Shown: positions 16,843-25,028 of the stretch, piece by piece
How positions within the stretch are numbered: the first letter of the stretch is position 1
Layout: the number at the start of each line of letters is the position of its first letter
Assembly (NCBI GenBank): GCA_002705575.1
Contig: PAHI01000029.1
Coordinates: 1 to 26,317, forward strand
Direction: 5' to 3'
Length of the DNA: 26,317 nucleotides
DNA from: Fidelibacterota bacterium
GTDB taxonomy: Bacteria > Marinisomatota > Marinisomatia > SCGC-AAA003-L08 > GCA-002719095
Notes under the pieces: generated by a model
What the model was told of the DNA's origin: nothing
The model's database searches: none
What the model saw: the letters and a program-made list of their open reading frames with translations, nothing else
Position numbers and translations under genes: made by a program

Positions 16843-17586
16843 TTAATCAGTTGAAATATTTTTATAAATCGGGTTAAAGATAGAGGAATCCTTATGCAAT
16901 ACAGAAAAATCTAAATTAGATATTTGAACAACAATATTTTTTTTGTTTTTAATATTATTAATATTTACAATTCTTGGCCAATCACCAATATAATTGTCAA
17001 ATATAATTTCATTAATCAATTTCCCTTTTCTATGACCAAAATTGTAGATTTTATGTATATTTTTTTTATTAGCATCTATCCAAACCTTCATAGTTGCTTT
17101 AGATTTTTTACGGCCTCTATTTTTTTTAAATATATCTACAATAATATATTCTAAATTATTATGAATAACCGTATCTGAAACCACATGCTCATAATTTAAA
17201 ATTGATGGATTAATCTGTATCATAGAAAAATCAAAATTAAAACCAACTCTGTTATTCGTTATATCTATAACTTTATTTGTCCCTGGCTTTGTAATCCATT
17301 TTTGTGTTTTTCCATCAGCATAAAACCAAATCCATGAATAAACACCTGAAAAATCTAACGGCTCTATAAAATGCAATCTTGATTTCTCCACAACATCAGA
17401 ATCATTAAATCTAATTCTATCTACATCTATAATTGTTTTTATATCGTTATCTTTGATTGTTAATCTAAATGAAACATTAGAGTCATATTTTTGAATAATT
17501 GTATTTAACAAATCAAAAGATGTTTTATCTGCTAAACATAACGATATAAAAAATAAAAATATTGTTATTATCCTATTTTTAAACAT
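16843..17586 (-). CDS. Exported LolA-like outer-membrane lipoprotein-sorting protein
   Basis: The 247-residue protein has an N-terminal signal peptide (RIITIFLFFISLCLA, cleavage about residue 19) and a mature domain with the look of the LolA/LolB-like half-barrel family ('outer membrane lipoprotein-sorting protein'): VEKSRLHFIEPLDFSGVYSW, WFYADGKTQKWITKPGTNKV, FDFSMIQ, and later ATMKVWIDANKKNIHKI. Such proteins carry lipids or lipoproteins across the periplasm. The assignment is by pattern and moderate. A GAGG-type SD precedes the ATG. It is the first gene of the minus-strand array leading into the riboflavin genes and shares a 73-bp divergent gap with thiamine pyrophosphokinase. Confidence 0.7.
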   Translation of the reverse strand: MFKNRIITIFLFFISLCLADKTSFDLLNTIIQKYDSNVSFRLTIKDNDIKTIIDVDRIRFNDSDVVEKSRLHFIEPLDFSGVYSWIWFYADGKTQKWITKPGTNKVIDITNNRVGFNFDFSMIQINPSILNYEHVVSDTVIHNNLEYIIVDIFKKNRGRKKSKATMKVWIDANKKNIHKIYNFGHRKGKLINEIIFDNYIGDWPRIVNINNIKNKKNIVVQISNLDFSVLHKDSSIFNPIYKNISTD

Positions 17587-17643
17587 TTTTACCTCATTTT
17601 GTTTTAAAATTTCAGCTTAATATTACTAATATTCACTAACATT

Positions 17644-17649
17644 TATAAT
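17644..17649 (+). promoter_or_regulatory. -10 box suggesting a leaderless thiN transcript
   Basis: A perfect TATAAT ends 10 bases before the ATG at 17660, so transcription would start at or within a few bases of the start codon. No SD is visible before that ATG. A good -35 box was not found. The call rests on the -10 box and the missing SD. Confidence 0.35.
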
Positions 17650-17659
17650 CAAAATACAT

Positions 17660-18289
17660 ATGATTCTTAAAGAACCAATTACAATACTAGCAAATGGGGA
17701 ATTCCCTAAACACCCTACACCTTTAAAAATACTTAAAGAGTCAAATAGTATAATTTGTCTTGATGGTGCAATAAATAATCTGGAAAACACCCACATCAAA
17801 GCCAACTTAATTATTGGAGATTTAGACTCAATAGATAGTAGCCTTTTAAAAAAATACCATAAAATCATACTAGAAAAAAAGAATCAAAATGAAAACGATT
17901 TTCGAAAGGCATTAAATTGGATTAAAGAAAAGAAATGCTCGAATATAAATATTTTAGGAGCAACGGGATTAAGAGATGATCATTCAATTGCTAATATCTT
18001 CAGTATAGTAGAATTGGATTTTAAATTTGAAATGAAAATTTTTACAGATTATGGAATATTTCAAATTGTAAAAAGTAAAACTCTAATAACTAGTTTTAAA
18101 GGACAACCGGTATCTTTATTTGCTACTAAAAAAAATATAAAAATAACAACATCTGGATTAAAGTATCCCTTGAATTCAGAATCTCTAAATAGCATATATT
18201 GTGGAACTTTAAATGAGTCTTTATGTGATTCGTTTACTATCGAATGTAATGGTGGAAGCACCCTAGTTTACACTGCTTACCAAAAATGA
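17660..18289 (+). CDS. thiN: Thiamine pyrophosphokinase
   Basis: Transfers pyrophosphate from ATP to thiamine to make thiamine diphosphate, the cofactor of 2-oxoacid dehydrogenases and transketolase. The 209-residue protein shows the family pattern: ILANGEFP near the N-terminus, CLDGA, LIIGDLDSI (about 51-58), the acidic NQNENDFRKAL segment, LGATGLRDDHSIANI, and GLKYPL in the C-terminal thiamine-binding domain. The ND-F form replaces the more common TD-x, but the metal-binding acids are kept. There is no clear SD, and a -10 box close to the ATG suggests a leaderless message. The stop codon overlaps the ATG of the next gene (ATGA). Confidence 0.93.
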   Translation: MILKEPITILANGEFPKHPTPLKILKESNSIICLDGAINNLENTHIKANLIIGDLDSIDSSLLKKYHKIILEKKNQNENDFRKALNWIKEKKCSNINILGATGLRDDHSIANIFSIVELDFKFEMKIFTDYGIFQIVKSKTLITSFKGQPVSLFATKKNIKITTSGLKYPLNSESLNSIYCGTLNESLCDSFTIECNGGSTLVYTAYQK

Positions 18290-19095
18290 GACGTGTTAAA
18301 AAAGAAGATTATAGCTCATGGCAATCCTACTATTGGAATTACCAAAAAATACTTGCGGAAGACTACTATATTCCCTATCTGTTAGACAATAGTAATATAT
18401 TAAAAAGTAAGGCAAATTATTTATCTGTAATTGACATTGGGTGTGGCAATGGAGGCTTTGCAGATGCTCTAAATGCTCTAGATGGAAATTTTTCAAAAAT
18501 AAGGATAAAGGGAATCGAGATAAAGGATTTTAGTAGCTGGAATAACAGCAAAACAACTTATAGTGTTCATAACATAATAAAAGACGATAATAAAAATTAT
18601 AAGCAAAAGTACGATATAGTCATACTTAGGGATGTTATAGAACATATACACAAAAAGGATACAGAGTTTTTTATGAAAGAAGTTGCTAGTTTTCTAAGAC
18701 CTGAAGGGGAAGTACTTATAACATTTCCTCCTTACTTCTCTCCGTTCGGACTCCATCAACAGACTATAATGAAATCTTTTCTAAGATACATTCCCTTTCT
18801 AAGCCTTCTACCTAAGTCAGTTCTAAAAAAAGTTGTAAACCAGTTCGAAAGTGAAAATGTTTGGGATAAAATTGAAGAAATAATAGATTCAGGCATGACA
18901 ATATCTAATTTTAAAAAAATACTAAAAAAAACCGGTCTTTCTATATATAAAAAAAGGTTCTTTTCTGTGCGACCATCTCATGAAATCCGATATGGGATCA
19001 AGACCTTAAGATCTCCATTTGGATATTTTCCAGTATTTAGAGAGCTTCTGATCTTAGGCACATGCTATATCTTGAAAATTAAAAAAACTTCCTAA
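18286..19095 (+). CDS. Class I SAM-dependent methyltransferase
   Basis: The 269-residue protein has a clear SAM-binding motif I, VIDIGCGNGGFADAL (about 48-62), an acidic residue ending strand 2 (GIEIKD), and the DVIEHI motif typical of the Methyltransf_11/UbiE-like group. It then has FFMKEVASFLRPEGEVLITF and FPPYFSPFGLHQQ. The C-terminal third is longer than the core fold and basic (SIYKKRFFSVRPSHEIRYG). The substrate is unknown; similar proteins occur with surface-polysaccharide and small-molecule genes, which says little here. It is translationally coupled to thiN through an ATGA overlap, followed by a 93-bp gap before pruA. Confidence 0.88.
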   Translation: MRRVKKEDYSSWQSYYWNYQKILAEDYYIPYLLDNSNILKSKANYLSVIDIGCGNGGFADALNALDGNFSKIRIKGIEIKDFSSWNNSKTTYSVHNIIKDDNKNYKQKYDIVILRDVIEHIHKKDTEFFMKEVASFLRPEGEVLITFPPYFSPFGLHQQTIMKSFLRYIPFLSLLPKSVLKKVVNQFESENVWDKIEEIIDSGMTISNFKKILKKTGLSIYKKRFFSVRPSHEIRYGIKTLRSPFGYFPVFRELLILGTCYILKIKKTS

Positions 19096-19122
19096 CAGAT
19101 GTGATTCTTTATGCTTTCAGGA

Positions 19123-19152
19123 TTGTTGATAAATAATTAAATTTTTCATTAT
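19123..19152 (+). promoter_or_regulatory. Possible promoter of the pruA operon
   Basis: In the 93-bp gap before pruA, TTGTTG (19123-19128), an 18-bp spacer and CATTAT (19147-19152) could form a promoter, followed by AAGG (19177-19180) as SD before the ATG at 19189. Box matches are only partial and the region is A+T-rich, so this is weak. No hairpin terminator for the upstream gene was seen in the gap. Confidence 0.25.
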
Positions 19153-19188
19153 TTCTAAATCAAAAATATATAAAATAAGGTATCAAAA

Positions 19189-20820
19189 ATGAATGAAGCT
19201 CCAACAAAAACTATTATAGCCGCTAACGAACCTATTAAGACTTACAGACCCGGTTCTCCTGAAAAAGAAAGCATTAAGAAAGAAATAGAGCGATTAAAGT
19301 CTAAACAAATTGAAATTCCTATCATTATAGGCGGAGAAGAAATCAAAACAGATAATATAGCAACATGCGTCATGCCTCACAACCACAATCATGTTCTGGC
19401 AACATATCATCAGGCATCTGAAAGAGAAATCCAAATGGCTATCGAAAGTTGCCTAGGTGCTCAAAAAAAATGGGTAAACACATCGCTTGATGAAAGATGT
19501 GATATATTTCAGAAAATGGCTGAGCTATTGCAAAATAAATATAGAGATATAATCAATGCTTCTACTATGCTTGGGCAAAGCAAAAATATCTTTCAAGCTG
19601 AAATAGATTCTGCATGCGAACTGATTGACTTTTTTAACTTCAACTGTCAATATGCTCAGGAAATATATGCTAATCAGCCCTGCATTTCTCCTAAAGGCTT
19701 CAAGAATCATCTGGAATACAGGCCTTTGGAAGGATTTGTGTTTGCAGTAACTCCATTCAACTTTACATCAATCGCTGCGAATCTACCTTCTGCTCCAGCA
19801 CTGATGGGTAATGTCTCAATATGGAAACCGGCATCAAGCTCTGTTTATTCAGGGCACTTTTTAATGCAACTATTTAAAGAAGCGGGCCTCCCTGATGGAG
19901 TTATTAATTTCGTTCCAGGCAGAGGATCAATGGTTGGACCCAATATAATAAAAGACTCGAATCTTGCAGGTGTACATTTCACTGGATCAACTGCAGTTTT
20001 TCAATCAATGTGGAAAGATATCGGGAATAATATAGACAGCTATAAAACATACCCCCGAATTGTAGGTGAAACAGGAGGGAAAGATTTCATACTCGCCCAC
20101 GAATCAATTGACCCTACTGAACTTGCAACTGCAATGATTAGAGGTGCTTTTGAATATCAAGGGCAAAAATGCTCCGCTGCGTCAAGATGCTACATTCCAA
20201 CAAATATATGGGAAGATACAAAAGAAATCTTGCTAAGTGAGTTATCAACCATTAAAATGGGTGACGTTGAAGATTTTACCAATTTTGTTAACGCGGTTAT
20301 AGACGAATCAGCTTTTGATAGCATATCATATTACATAGACTACGCAAAAGAATCTCCGGATGCAGAGATAATACACGGCGGTTCTTACGATAAAACAAAA
20401 GGCTACTTTATTGAGCCAACTGTAATCGTAACCAAAGACCCTAAATTCAAGAGCATGGTAGAAGAAATATTTGGCCCTGTGCTAACTATCTACATCTACG
20501 ATACCGATTGGGAAAGCGTATGTAAGCTTGTTGACTCTACATCAGAGTATGCACTAACAGGCGCTATCATGTCAAAAGATAAACAAGCAATTAAAACAGG
20601 CAGTAAAATGCTAGTTAATTCTGCAGGAAATTTCTACATAAATGATAAGCCTACAGGAGCCGTTGTAGGCCAGCAGCCTTTTGGAGGCTCTAGAGCATCT
20701 GGAACCAATGATAAGGCCGGTTCATCCCTAAATCTATTAAGGTGGGTTTCTGTTAGAACAGTTAAAGAAACCTTCGAACCTCCAACTGATTACAGATATC
20801 CATTCATGGAAGAAAAATAG
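19189..20820 (+). CDS. pruA: L-glutamate gamma-semialdehyde (P5C) dehydrogenase
   Basis: NAD-dependent aldehyde dehydrogenase that oxidises glutamate semialdehyde (from proline or ornithine) to glutamate. The 543-residue protein matches the stand-alone ALDH4-type enzyme rather than the PutA fusion. Active-site parts are TPFNFT (188-193) with the conserved Asn, WKPASSSVYSG, FTGST (264-268), the general-base Glu294 in GETGGKDF, the nucleophile Cys328 in GQKCSAASR, and EEIFGPVLTIYIYD further on. The C-terminal GGSRASGTNDKAG matches this subfamily. It is the first gene of the plus-strand run, and its stop shares a base with the GTG of arcA. No proline dehydrogenase is in view. Confidence 0.96.
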   Translation: MNEAPTKTIIAANEPIKTYRPGSPEKESIKKEIERLKSKQIEIPIIIGGEEIKTDNIATCVMPHNHNHVLATYHQASEREIQMAIESCLGAQKKWVNTSLDERCDIFQKMAELLQNKYRDIINASTMLGQSKNIFQAEIDSACELIDFFNFNCQYAQEIYANQPCISPKGFKNHLEYRPLEGFVFAVTPFNFTSIAANLPSAPALMGNVSIWKPASSSVYSGHFLMQLFKEAGLPDGVINFVPGRGSMVGPNIIKDSNLAGVHFTGSTAVFQSMWKDIGNNIDSYKTYPRIVGETGGKDFILAHESIDPTELATAMIRGAFEYQGQKCSAASRCYIPTNIWEDTKEILLSELSTIKMGDVEDFTNFVNAVIDESAFDSISYYIDYAKESPDAEIIHGGSYDKTKGYFIEPTVIVTKDPKFKSMVEEIFGPVLTIYIYDTDWESVCKLVDSTSEYALTGAIMSKDKQAIKTGSKMLVNSAGNFYINDKPTGAVVGQQPFGGSRASGTNDKAGSSLNLLRWVSVRTVKETFEPPTDYRYPFMEEK

Positions 20821-22001
20821 TGAAAAAAGATCTTGTTAACGAGTTTGACTTAATAGATAGTGTGATTGTACATGAGCCATCCAATGAAATAGCTCAAATG
20901 AAATTTGAAAATCTTAATTCAGAAGATAAAGAAAAATATTTATTATTCGATGATATTCTTTACTATGAAAAAGCAGAAAAAGAGCACAAAAAATTCACTG
21001 ATATAATAAAAGTATTTACAAATAAAGAGAATTGCTTTGAGTTAGCTGAATTACTACGAGAGATTCTATGTAATAAAAAAATAAGAAAAGATTTTGTATC
21101 AGATATAGGTTGTAGTTCTGCAAACTCTGACAATTGTGATTCAATTATATTTACTGTGCCAATTGGCGATAACTATCAATCACTTCCCTTGCCAAACATA
21201 ATGTTCACACGTGACTTAGGGGTCAGCATTGGAAATTCCATGATAATTACCTGGGCCTCTAATAAAGTAAGAAATCCAGAAAATATTATAGCTAAACATA
21301 TTATCAAAAATCATAGTCTCTTTTCTGGATATGATATCTATGATTTTCATGAAAATCATCCGGAACTTGCGTTTGAAGGAGGAGATGTCACTCTGATAAA
21401 TAAAGAGACCGTAGCAATTGGAGTTAGCGAGAGAACATCAAAGGCCTCCGTTGAAGCTATTACTCCATTTTTACATAAAAATGGCATCAAATACATTATG
21501 TGCTTCAATATGCCCAAAGAAAGAAGATTTATGCATCTAGATACAGTGTTCAGCGTAATAAATAAAAAGGAGGCTCTTATATACCCCCCATTCTTTGAAA
21601 ATGGAAATTCTCAAGAATTGGATGTAGACATAATCAAAACTTCAAAAAGTGGCTCTCTATCTTCAGCAACGTTAAAAGCAAGCAGCGCCTTTAAAGAAAT
21701 CGGAATTGAATTTAATTTTATACGATGTGGTGGAGAGCATTTTCAGGAAGAAGAGCAGTGGACAGATGGAGCGAATGCGTTCTGCCTATGTCCAGGGGTT
21801 ATTATTTTATATGACAGAAACACACAAACTATACTAGACCTTGAAAAGCATGGTTATAAGAAAATATCTGCTAATGATTTTTTAGCACTAGATAATTTTG
21901 ATAGAAGCCAAAAAACAGTAATAACCATTGAATCAGGGGAACTTTCAAGGGGCCGAGGTGGCCCAAGATGTATGACAATGCCAATAAATAGAATAAAATG
22001 A
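20820..22001 (+). CDS. arcA: Arginine deiminase
   Basis: Hydrolyses arginine to citrulline and ammonia, the first step of the ADI pathway. The 393-residue protein has the family landmarks in order: VHEPSNEIAQM near the N-terminus, LFDDILYYEKAEKEH (42-56), FTRD (129-132), FEGGDV (185-190), VSERT, the catalytic FMHLDTVFS (His239, Asp241), CGGEHFQEEEQWTDGAN, and the nucleophile Cys384 in RGRGGPRCMTMP. Start is GTG at 20820, overlapping the pruA TAG (TAGTG), with GGAAG upstream. Length is slightly under the usual 405-420 but all catalytic residues remain. It is followed by carbamate kinase with a 4-bp overlap. Confidence 0.96.
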   Translation: MKKDLVNEFDLIDSVIVHEPSNEIAQMKFENLNSEDKEKYLLFDDILYYEKAEKEHKKFTDIIKVFTNKENCFELAELLREILCNKKIRKDFVSDIGCSSANSDNCDSIIFTVPIGDNYQSLPLPNIMFTRDLGVSIGNSMIITWASNKVRNPENIIAKHIIKNHSLFSGYDIYDFHENHPELAFEGGDVTLINKETVAIGVSERTSKASVEAITPFLHKNGIKYIMCFNMPKERRFMHLDTVFSVINKKEALIYPPFFENGNSQELDVDIIKTSKSGSLSSATLKASSAFKEIGIEFNFIRCGGEHFQEEEQWTDGANAFCLCPGVIILYDRNTQTILDLEKHGYKKISANDFLALDNFDRSQKTVITIESGELSRGRGGPRCMTMPINRIK

Positions 22002-22954
22002 GCTTCAAAAATAATAAAAAGGTCGTAATCGCTTTAGGAGGAAATGCTTTAATGCAGAAGTATGACTCAGGATCTGCCGAAGAACAATTCAAGCAAACCA
22101 GAAAGAGTTTAGACCCTCTGTTTCACTTTATTGAAAAAGATTACAATATATGTATCACGCATGGTAATGGCCCTCAGGTCGGACTCGAACTATTAAAAAA
22201 TGAAGCTAAGGCAGATGAGATACCTGCCCTACCTCTAGGTGTTTTGATAGCGCATACCCAAGGCGGTATTGGCTATATAGTTCAGCAATCTTTACAAAAT
22301 TTATTATCTAAAAAAGGTCTAGAAAAAGAAGTCGTTACATTTGTATCTCAAGTCAAGGTTGACCCTAATGACCCAAAATTAAAAAATCCAACTAAATTCA
22401 TAGGGAAACACTATACTAAAGAATTAGCAGCAGAAATGATAGAAAAATTCAATTGGCAAATGAAAGAACAGGAAGAAGATTCTTGGAGAAGAGTGGTCTC
22501 AAGCCCTGCTCCCCAATATCTTTTTAATGGAAACTCAATAAAGCATATGATGGAATTTGGGACGATTGTAATTGCTGCAGGAGGAGGAGGAATACCAGCA
22601 TACATAAAGGAAGATAAAGGACTTAGACTAGTCGATGGAGTGATTGATAAAGATATGACCTCTGCCCTTTTAGCAAGAATAGTAAAGTCAGAAGAATTTT
22701 TTATTATTACAGATGTGGGGCATGTTTGCTTAAATTATGGAGAAAATGATGTTAAGAATATCCACAAAAGCAACCTAAAGGAAATAAAAGAATGGCTAAA
22801 TGAAGGACATTTTAAAGAGGGTACCATGAAGCCTAAAATAGAGGCAGCAATATACTTTTTAGAACACCATGGGAAAAAAGTAATTATAACCTCAATTGAT
22901 AATATTGAAAATGCGATAAAGGGAATTTCTGGAACAATAATAGAAAAGGTTTAA
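21998..22954 (+). CDS. arcC: Carbamate kinase
   Basis: Transfers the phosphoryl group of carbamoyl phosphate to ADP, giving ATP, ammonia and CO2, the energy-yielding step of the ADI pathway. The 318-residue protein shows VVIALGGNALMQ at the N-terminus, ITHGNGPQVGLEL, LPLGVLIAHTQGGIGY, the substrate-binding RRVVSSPAPQ, IVIAAGGGGIPA, and VDGVIDKDMTSALLA. The length is normal. Its ATG overlaps the arcA stop (ATGA). No ornithine carbamoyltransferase gene lies between or near them in the window, so the carbamoyl phosphate must come from an enzyme encoded elsewhere. Confidence 0.97.
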   Translation: MSFKNNKKVVIALGGNALMQKYDSGSAEEQFKQTRKSLDPLFHFIEKDYNICITHGNGPQVGLELLKNEAKADEIPALPLGVLIAHTQGGIGYIVQQSLQNLLSKKGLEKEVVTFVSQVKVDPNDPKLKNPTKFIGKHYTKELAAEMIEKFNWQMKEQEEDSWRRVVSSPAPQYLFNGNSIKHMMEFGTIVIAAGGGGIPAYIKEDKGLRLVDGVIDKDMTSALLARIVKSEEFFIITDVGHVCLNYGENDVKNIHKSNLKEIKEWLNEGHFKEGTMKPKIEAAIYFLEHHGKKVIITSIDNIENAIKGISGTIIEKV

Positions 22955-22957
22955 TTG

Positions 22958-24136
22958 ATGAAAATACACGAATACCAAGCAAAGAAAATACTAAAAAAAT
23001 TTAATATACCCATACAAGATGGCTATCTTATTGAAAATATATCAAATTCTAGAGAAATAATATCAAAGGTACAAAAAGACTTTAACTCTAAAGCAGTTGT
23101 TGTAAAAGCTCAAATACATGCTGGAGGACGAGGAAAAGCTGGAGGGGTAAAGTTTTGTACATCCATAGATAAGGCAGAAATCGAGACTAAAGAAATGATG
23201 GGAAAAACTTTAATCACCCATCAAACAGGATCTGAAGGCAGAGAAGTAAAAAAAATCCTAGTCACAGAAGCTCTTGACATAAAAAGCGAATTCTATGTTG
23301 CTATAACTTTAGATAGATCTAAAGAGATGAATGTTATTATGGTCTCTCCTGAAGGAGGAGTTGATATTGAAGCAGTCGCTGAAAAAAATCCTGAAAAAAT
23401 ACATAAGGTCTGGGTACAGCCTAATTATGGATTAAGGTCCTTTCAAATCAAAAAACTAATTAATGGTTTAGGGTTTGGCATAAATCATGTAAAGGATGCA
23501 ATCAAGTTGTTTCAAGATTTATATAAATGCTATGAAGAAACAGATTGCTCTCTACTTGAAATAAACCCTCTAATCATAACTGAAGATGATAAGATTATAG
23601 CGCTAGATGCAAAGTTTAACTTTGATGGAAACGCACTATACAAACACTCTGACATATTAGATATGAGAGATATTGATGAAGAAGACCCTACTGAAGTTGA
23701 GGCTAGTAAATATAACCTGAATTACATTAAGCTTGATGGTAATGTTGGCTGCATGGTTAATGGAGCAGGTCTCGCGATGGCAACTATGGATATTATAAAG
23801 CTTGCTGGAGGAGAACCTGCTAACTTTTTAGACGTAGGGGGTGCTGCTAATGTTGATACAATTAAAAACGGATTTAAAATTATATTAAGCGATAAAAATG
23901 TAAAAGCAATTCTAATAAACATTTTTGGTGGTATTGTAAGATGTGACAGGGTTGCAAATGGAGTTGTTCAGGCTGTTCAAGAAATGGATTTAGATTTTCC
24001 TATTGTGGTAAGATTGCAAGGAACAAATGCAGAACAGGCAAAGAAAATATTAGATGAATCCGATGTATCGGTAACATCAGCAAATAGCATGAAGGATGCC
24101 GCTAGTAAAGTAGTTGAACTAGCTTTAAGGAGTTAA
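22958..24136 (+). CDS. sucC: Succinate-CoA ligase (ADP/GDP-forming), beta subunit
   Basis: ATP-grasp subunit of succinyl-CoA synthetase, converting succinyl-CoA plus NDP and phosphate to succinate, CoA and NTP in the TCA cycle. The family start MKIHEYQAKKILKKFNIP fixes the ATG at 22958; the in-frame TTG at 22955, next to the arcC stop, is unlikely. Seen are VVKAQIHAGGRGKAGGVKF (nucleotide-binding loop), LLEINPLIITEDD (metal-binding Glu/Asn), GNVGCMVNGAGLAMATMD, NFLDVGGAA and NIFGGIVRCDRVANG. The length of 392 residues is typical. AAAAGG serves as SD. Nucleotide preference (ATP or GTP) cannot be told. sucD follows immediately. Confidence 0.97.
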   Translation: MKIHEYQAKKILKKFNIPIQDGYLIENISNSREIISKVQKDFNSKAVVVKAQIHAGGRGKAGGVKFCTSIDKAEIETKEMMGKTLITHQTGSEGREVKKILVTEALDIKSEFYVAITLDRSKEMNVIMVSPEGGVDIEAVAEKNPEKIHKVWVQPNYGLRSFQIKKLINGLGFGINHVKDAIKLFQDLYKCYEETDCSLLEINPLIITEDDKIIALDAKFNFDGNALYKHSDILDMRDIDEEDPTEVEASKYNLNYIKLDGNVGCMVNGAGLAMATMDIIKLAGGEPANFLDVGGAANVDTIKNGFKIILSDKNVKAILINIFGGIVRCDRVANGVVQAVQEMDLDFPIVVRLQGTNAEQAKKILDESDVSVTSANSMKDAASKVVELALRS

Positions 24137-24137
24137 A

Positions 24138-25028
24138 ATGTCAATATTAATAAATAAAGATACTAAGGTAATTGTACAAGGCATAACTGGTTCAGAGGGA
24201 ACCTTTCACTCTCAACAGATGAAAGAATATGGAACTAACATTGTTGCGGGAGTAACCCCTGGGAAAGGTGGCACTATGGCAGTCAACAACTCAGTTCCTG
24301 TATTTGACTCTGTTGAGGAGGCTGTAAAAGAAACAGGTGCAAATGCTTCAATAATATTTGTACCTCCTGCTTTTGCTGCAGAAGCGGTAATTGAGTCAGC
24401 CTATTCAGGCCTGGATGTGATTGTATGCATATCAGAAGGAATACCTGTTAAAAACATGATAGAGGTGAAGTCTTTATGTAATAAAAACAACACTACTCTT
24501 ATTGGGCCAAATTGTCCAGGGATTATTACTGTAGATGAGTGCAAACTTGGAATAATGCCAGGATTTATTTGCAAAAAAGGTGATATTGGTGTAATATCAA
24601 AATCAGGCACCCTAACTTATGAAGCAATTGACCAGCTTGTAAAAAATGATTTAGGAATAACAACTGCTATTGGTATAGGTGGTGACCCCATTATTGGTAC
24701 AAGCATGAAGGATGCTATTAAATTATTTGAAGATGACAACAAAACAAAAGGCCTTGTAATAATAGGTGAAATTGGTGGACAAATGGAAATTGAAGCCGCT
24801 AATTGGGCCAAGCATAATTGCAGTAAACCTATTGTAGGTTTCATAGCTGGACAAACAGCTCCTCCAGGAAGAAGAATGGGACATGCTGGAGCAATAGCTT
24901 CAGGCGGAGATGAAACAGCTGAAGCAAAAATGAAGATTCTATCTGATTGTGATATAGATGTAAGCGAGTCTGTTGCAGATATAGGAACAATTATGAAGAT
25001 TAAAATGGAGAAAACTTATGGCAAATAG
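24138..25028 (+). CDS. sucD: Succinate-CoA ligase, alpha subunit
   Basis: Partner of SucC, binding CoA in an N-terminal Rossmann domain and carrying the phospho-histidine. The 296-residue protein shows VQGITGSEGTFHSQQM and VAGVTPGKGG (CoA site), FVPPAFAAEAVIES, GPNCPGIIT, VISKSGTLTYEAI, GIGGDPIIG and the active-site His249 in GRRMGHAGAIASGGDETA. SD AAGGAG directly precedes the ATG, one base after the sucC stop. The 3' end overlaps ndk by 11 bp. The residue set is complete, so the SucCD complex should be functional. Confidence 0.98.
   Translation: MSILINKDTKVIVQGITGSEGTFHSQQMKEYGTNIVAGVTPGKGGTMAVNNSVPVFDSVEEAVKETGANASIIFVPPAFAAEAVIESAYSGLDVIVCISEGIPVKNMIEVKSLCNKNNTTLIGPNCPGIITVDECKLGIMPGFICKKGDIGVISKSGTLTYEAIDQLVKNDLGITTAIGIGGDPIIGTSMKDAIKLFEDDNKTKGLVIIGEIGGQMEIEAANWAKHNCSKPIVGFIAGQTAPPGRRMGHAGAIASGGDETAEAKMKILSDCDIDVSESVADIGTIMKIKMEKTYGK

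Noticed and set aside
22955..22957. TTG start for sucC
   Set aside because: The family begins MKIHEYQAK, matching ATG at 22958, and the TTG adds only one residue and touches the arcC stop codon.
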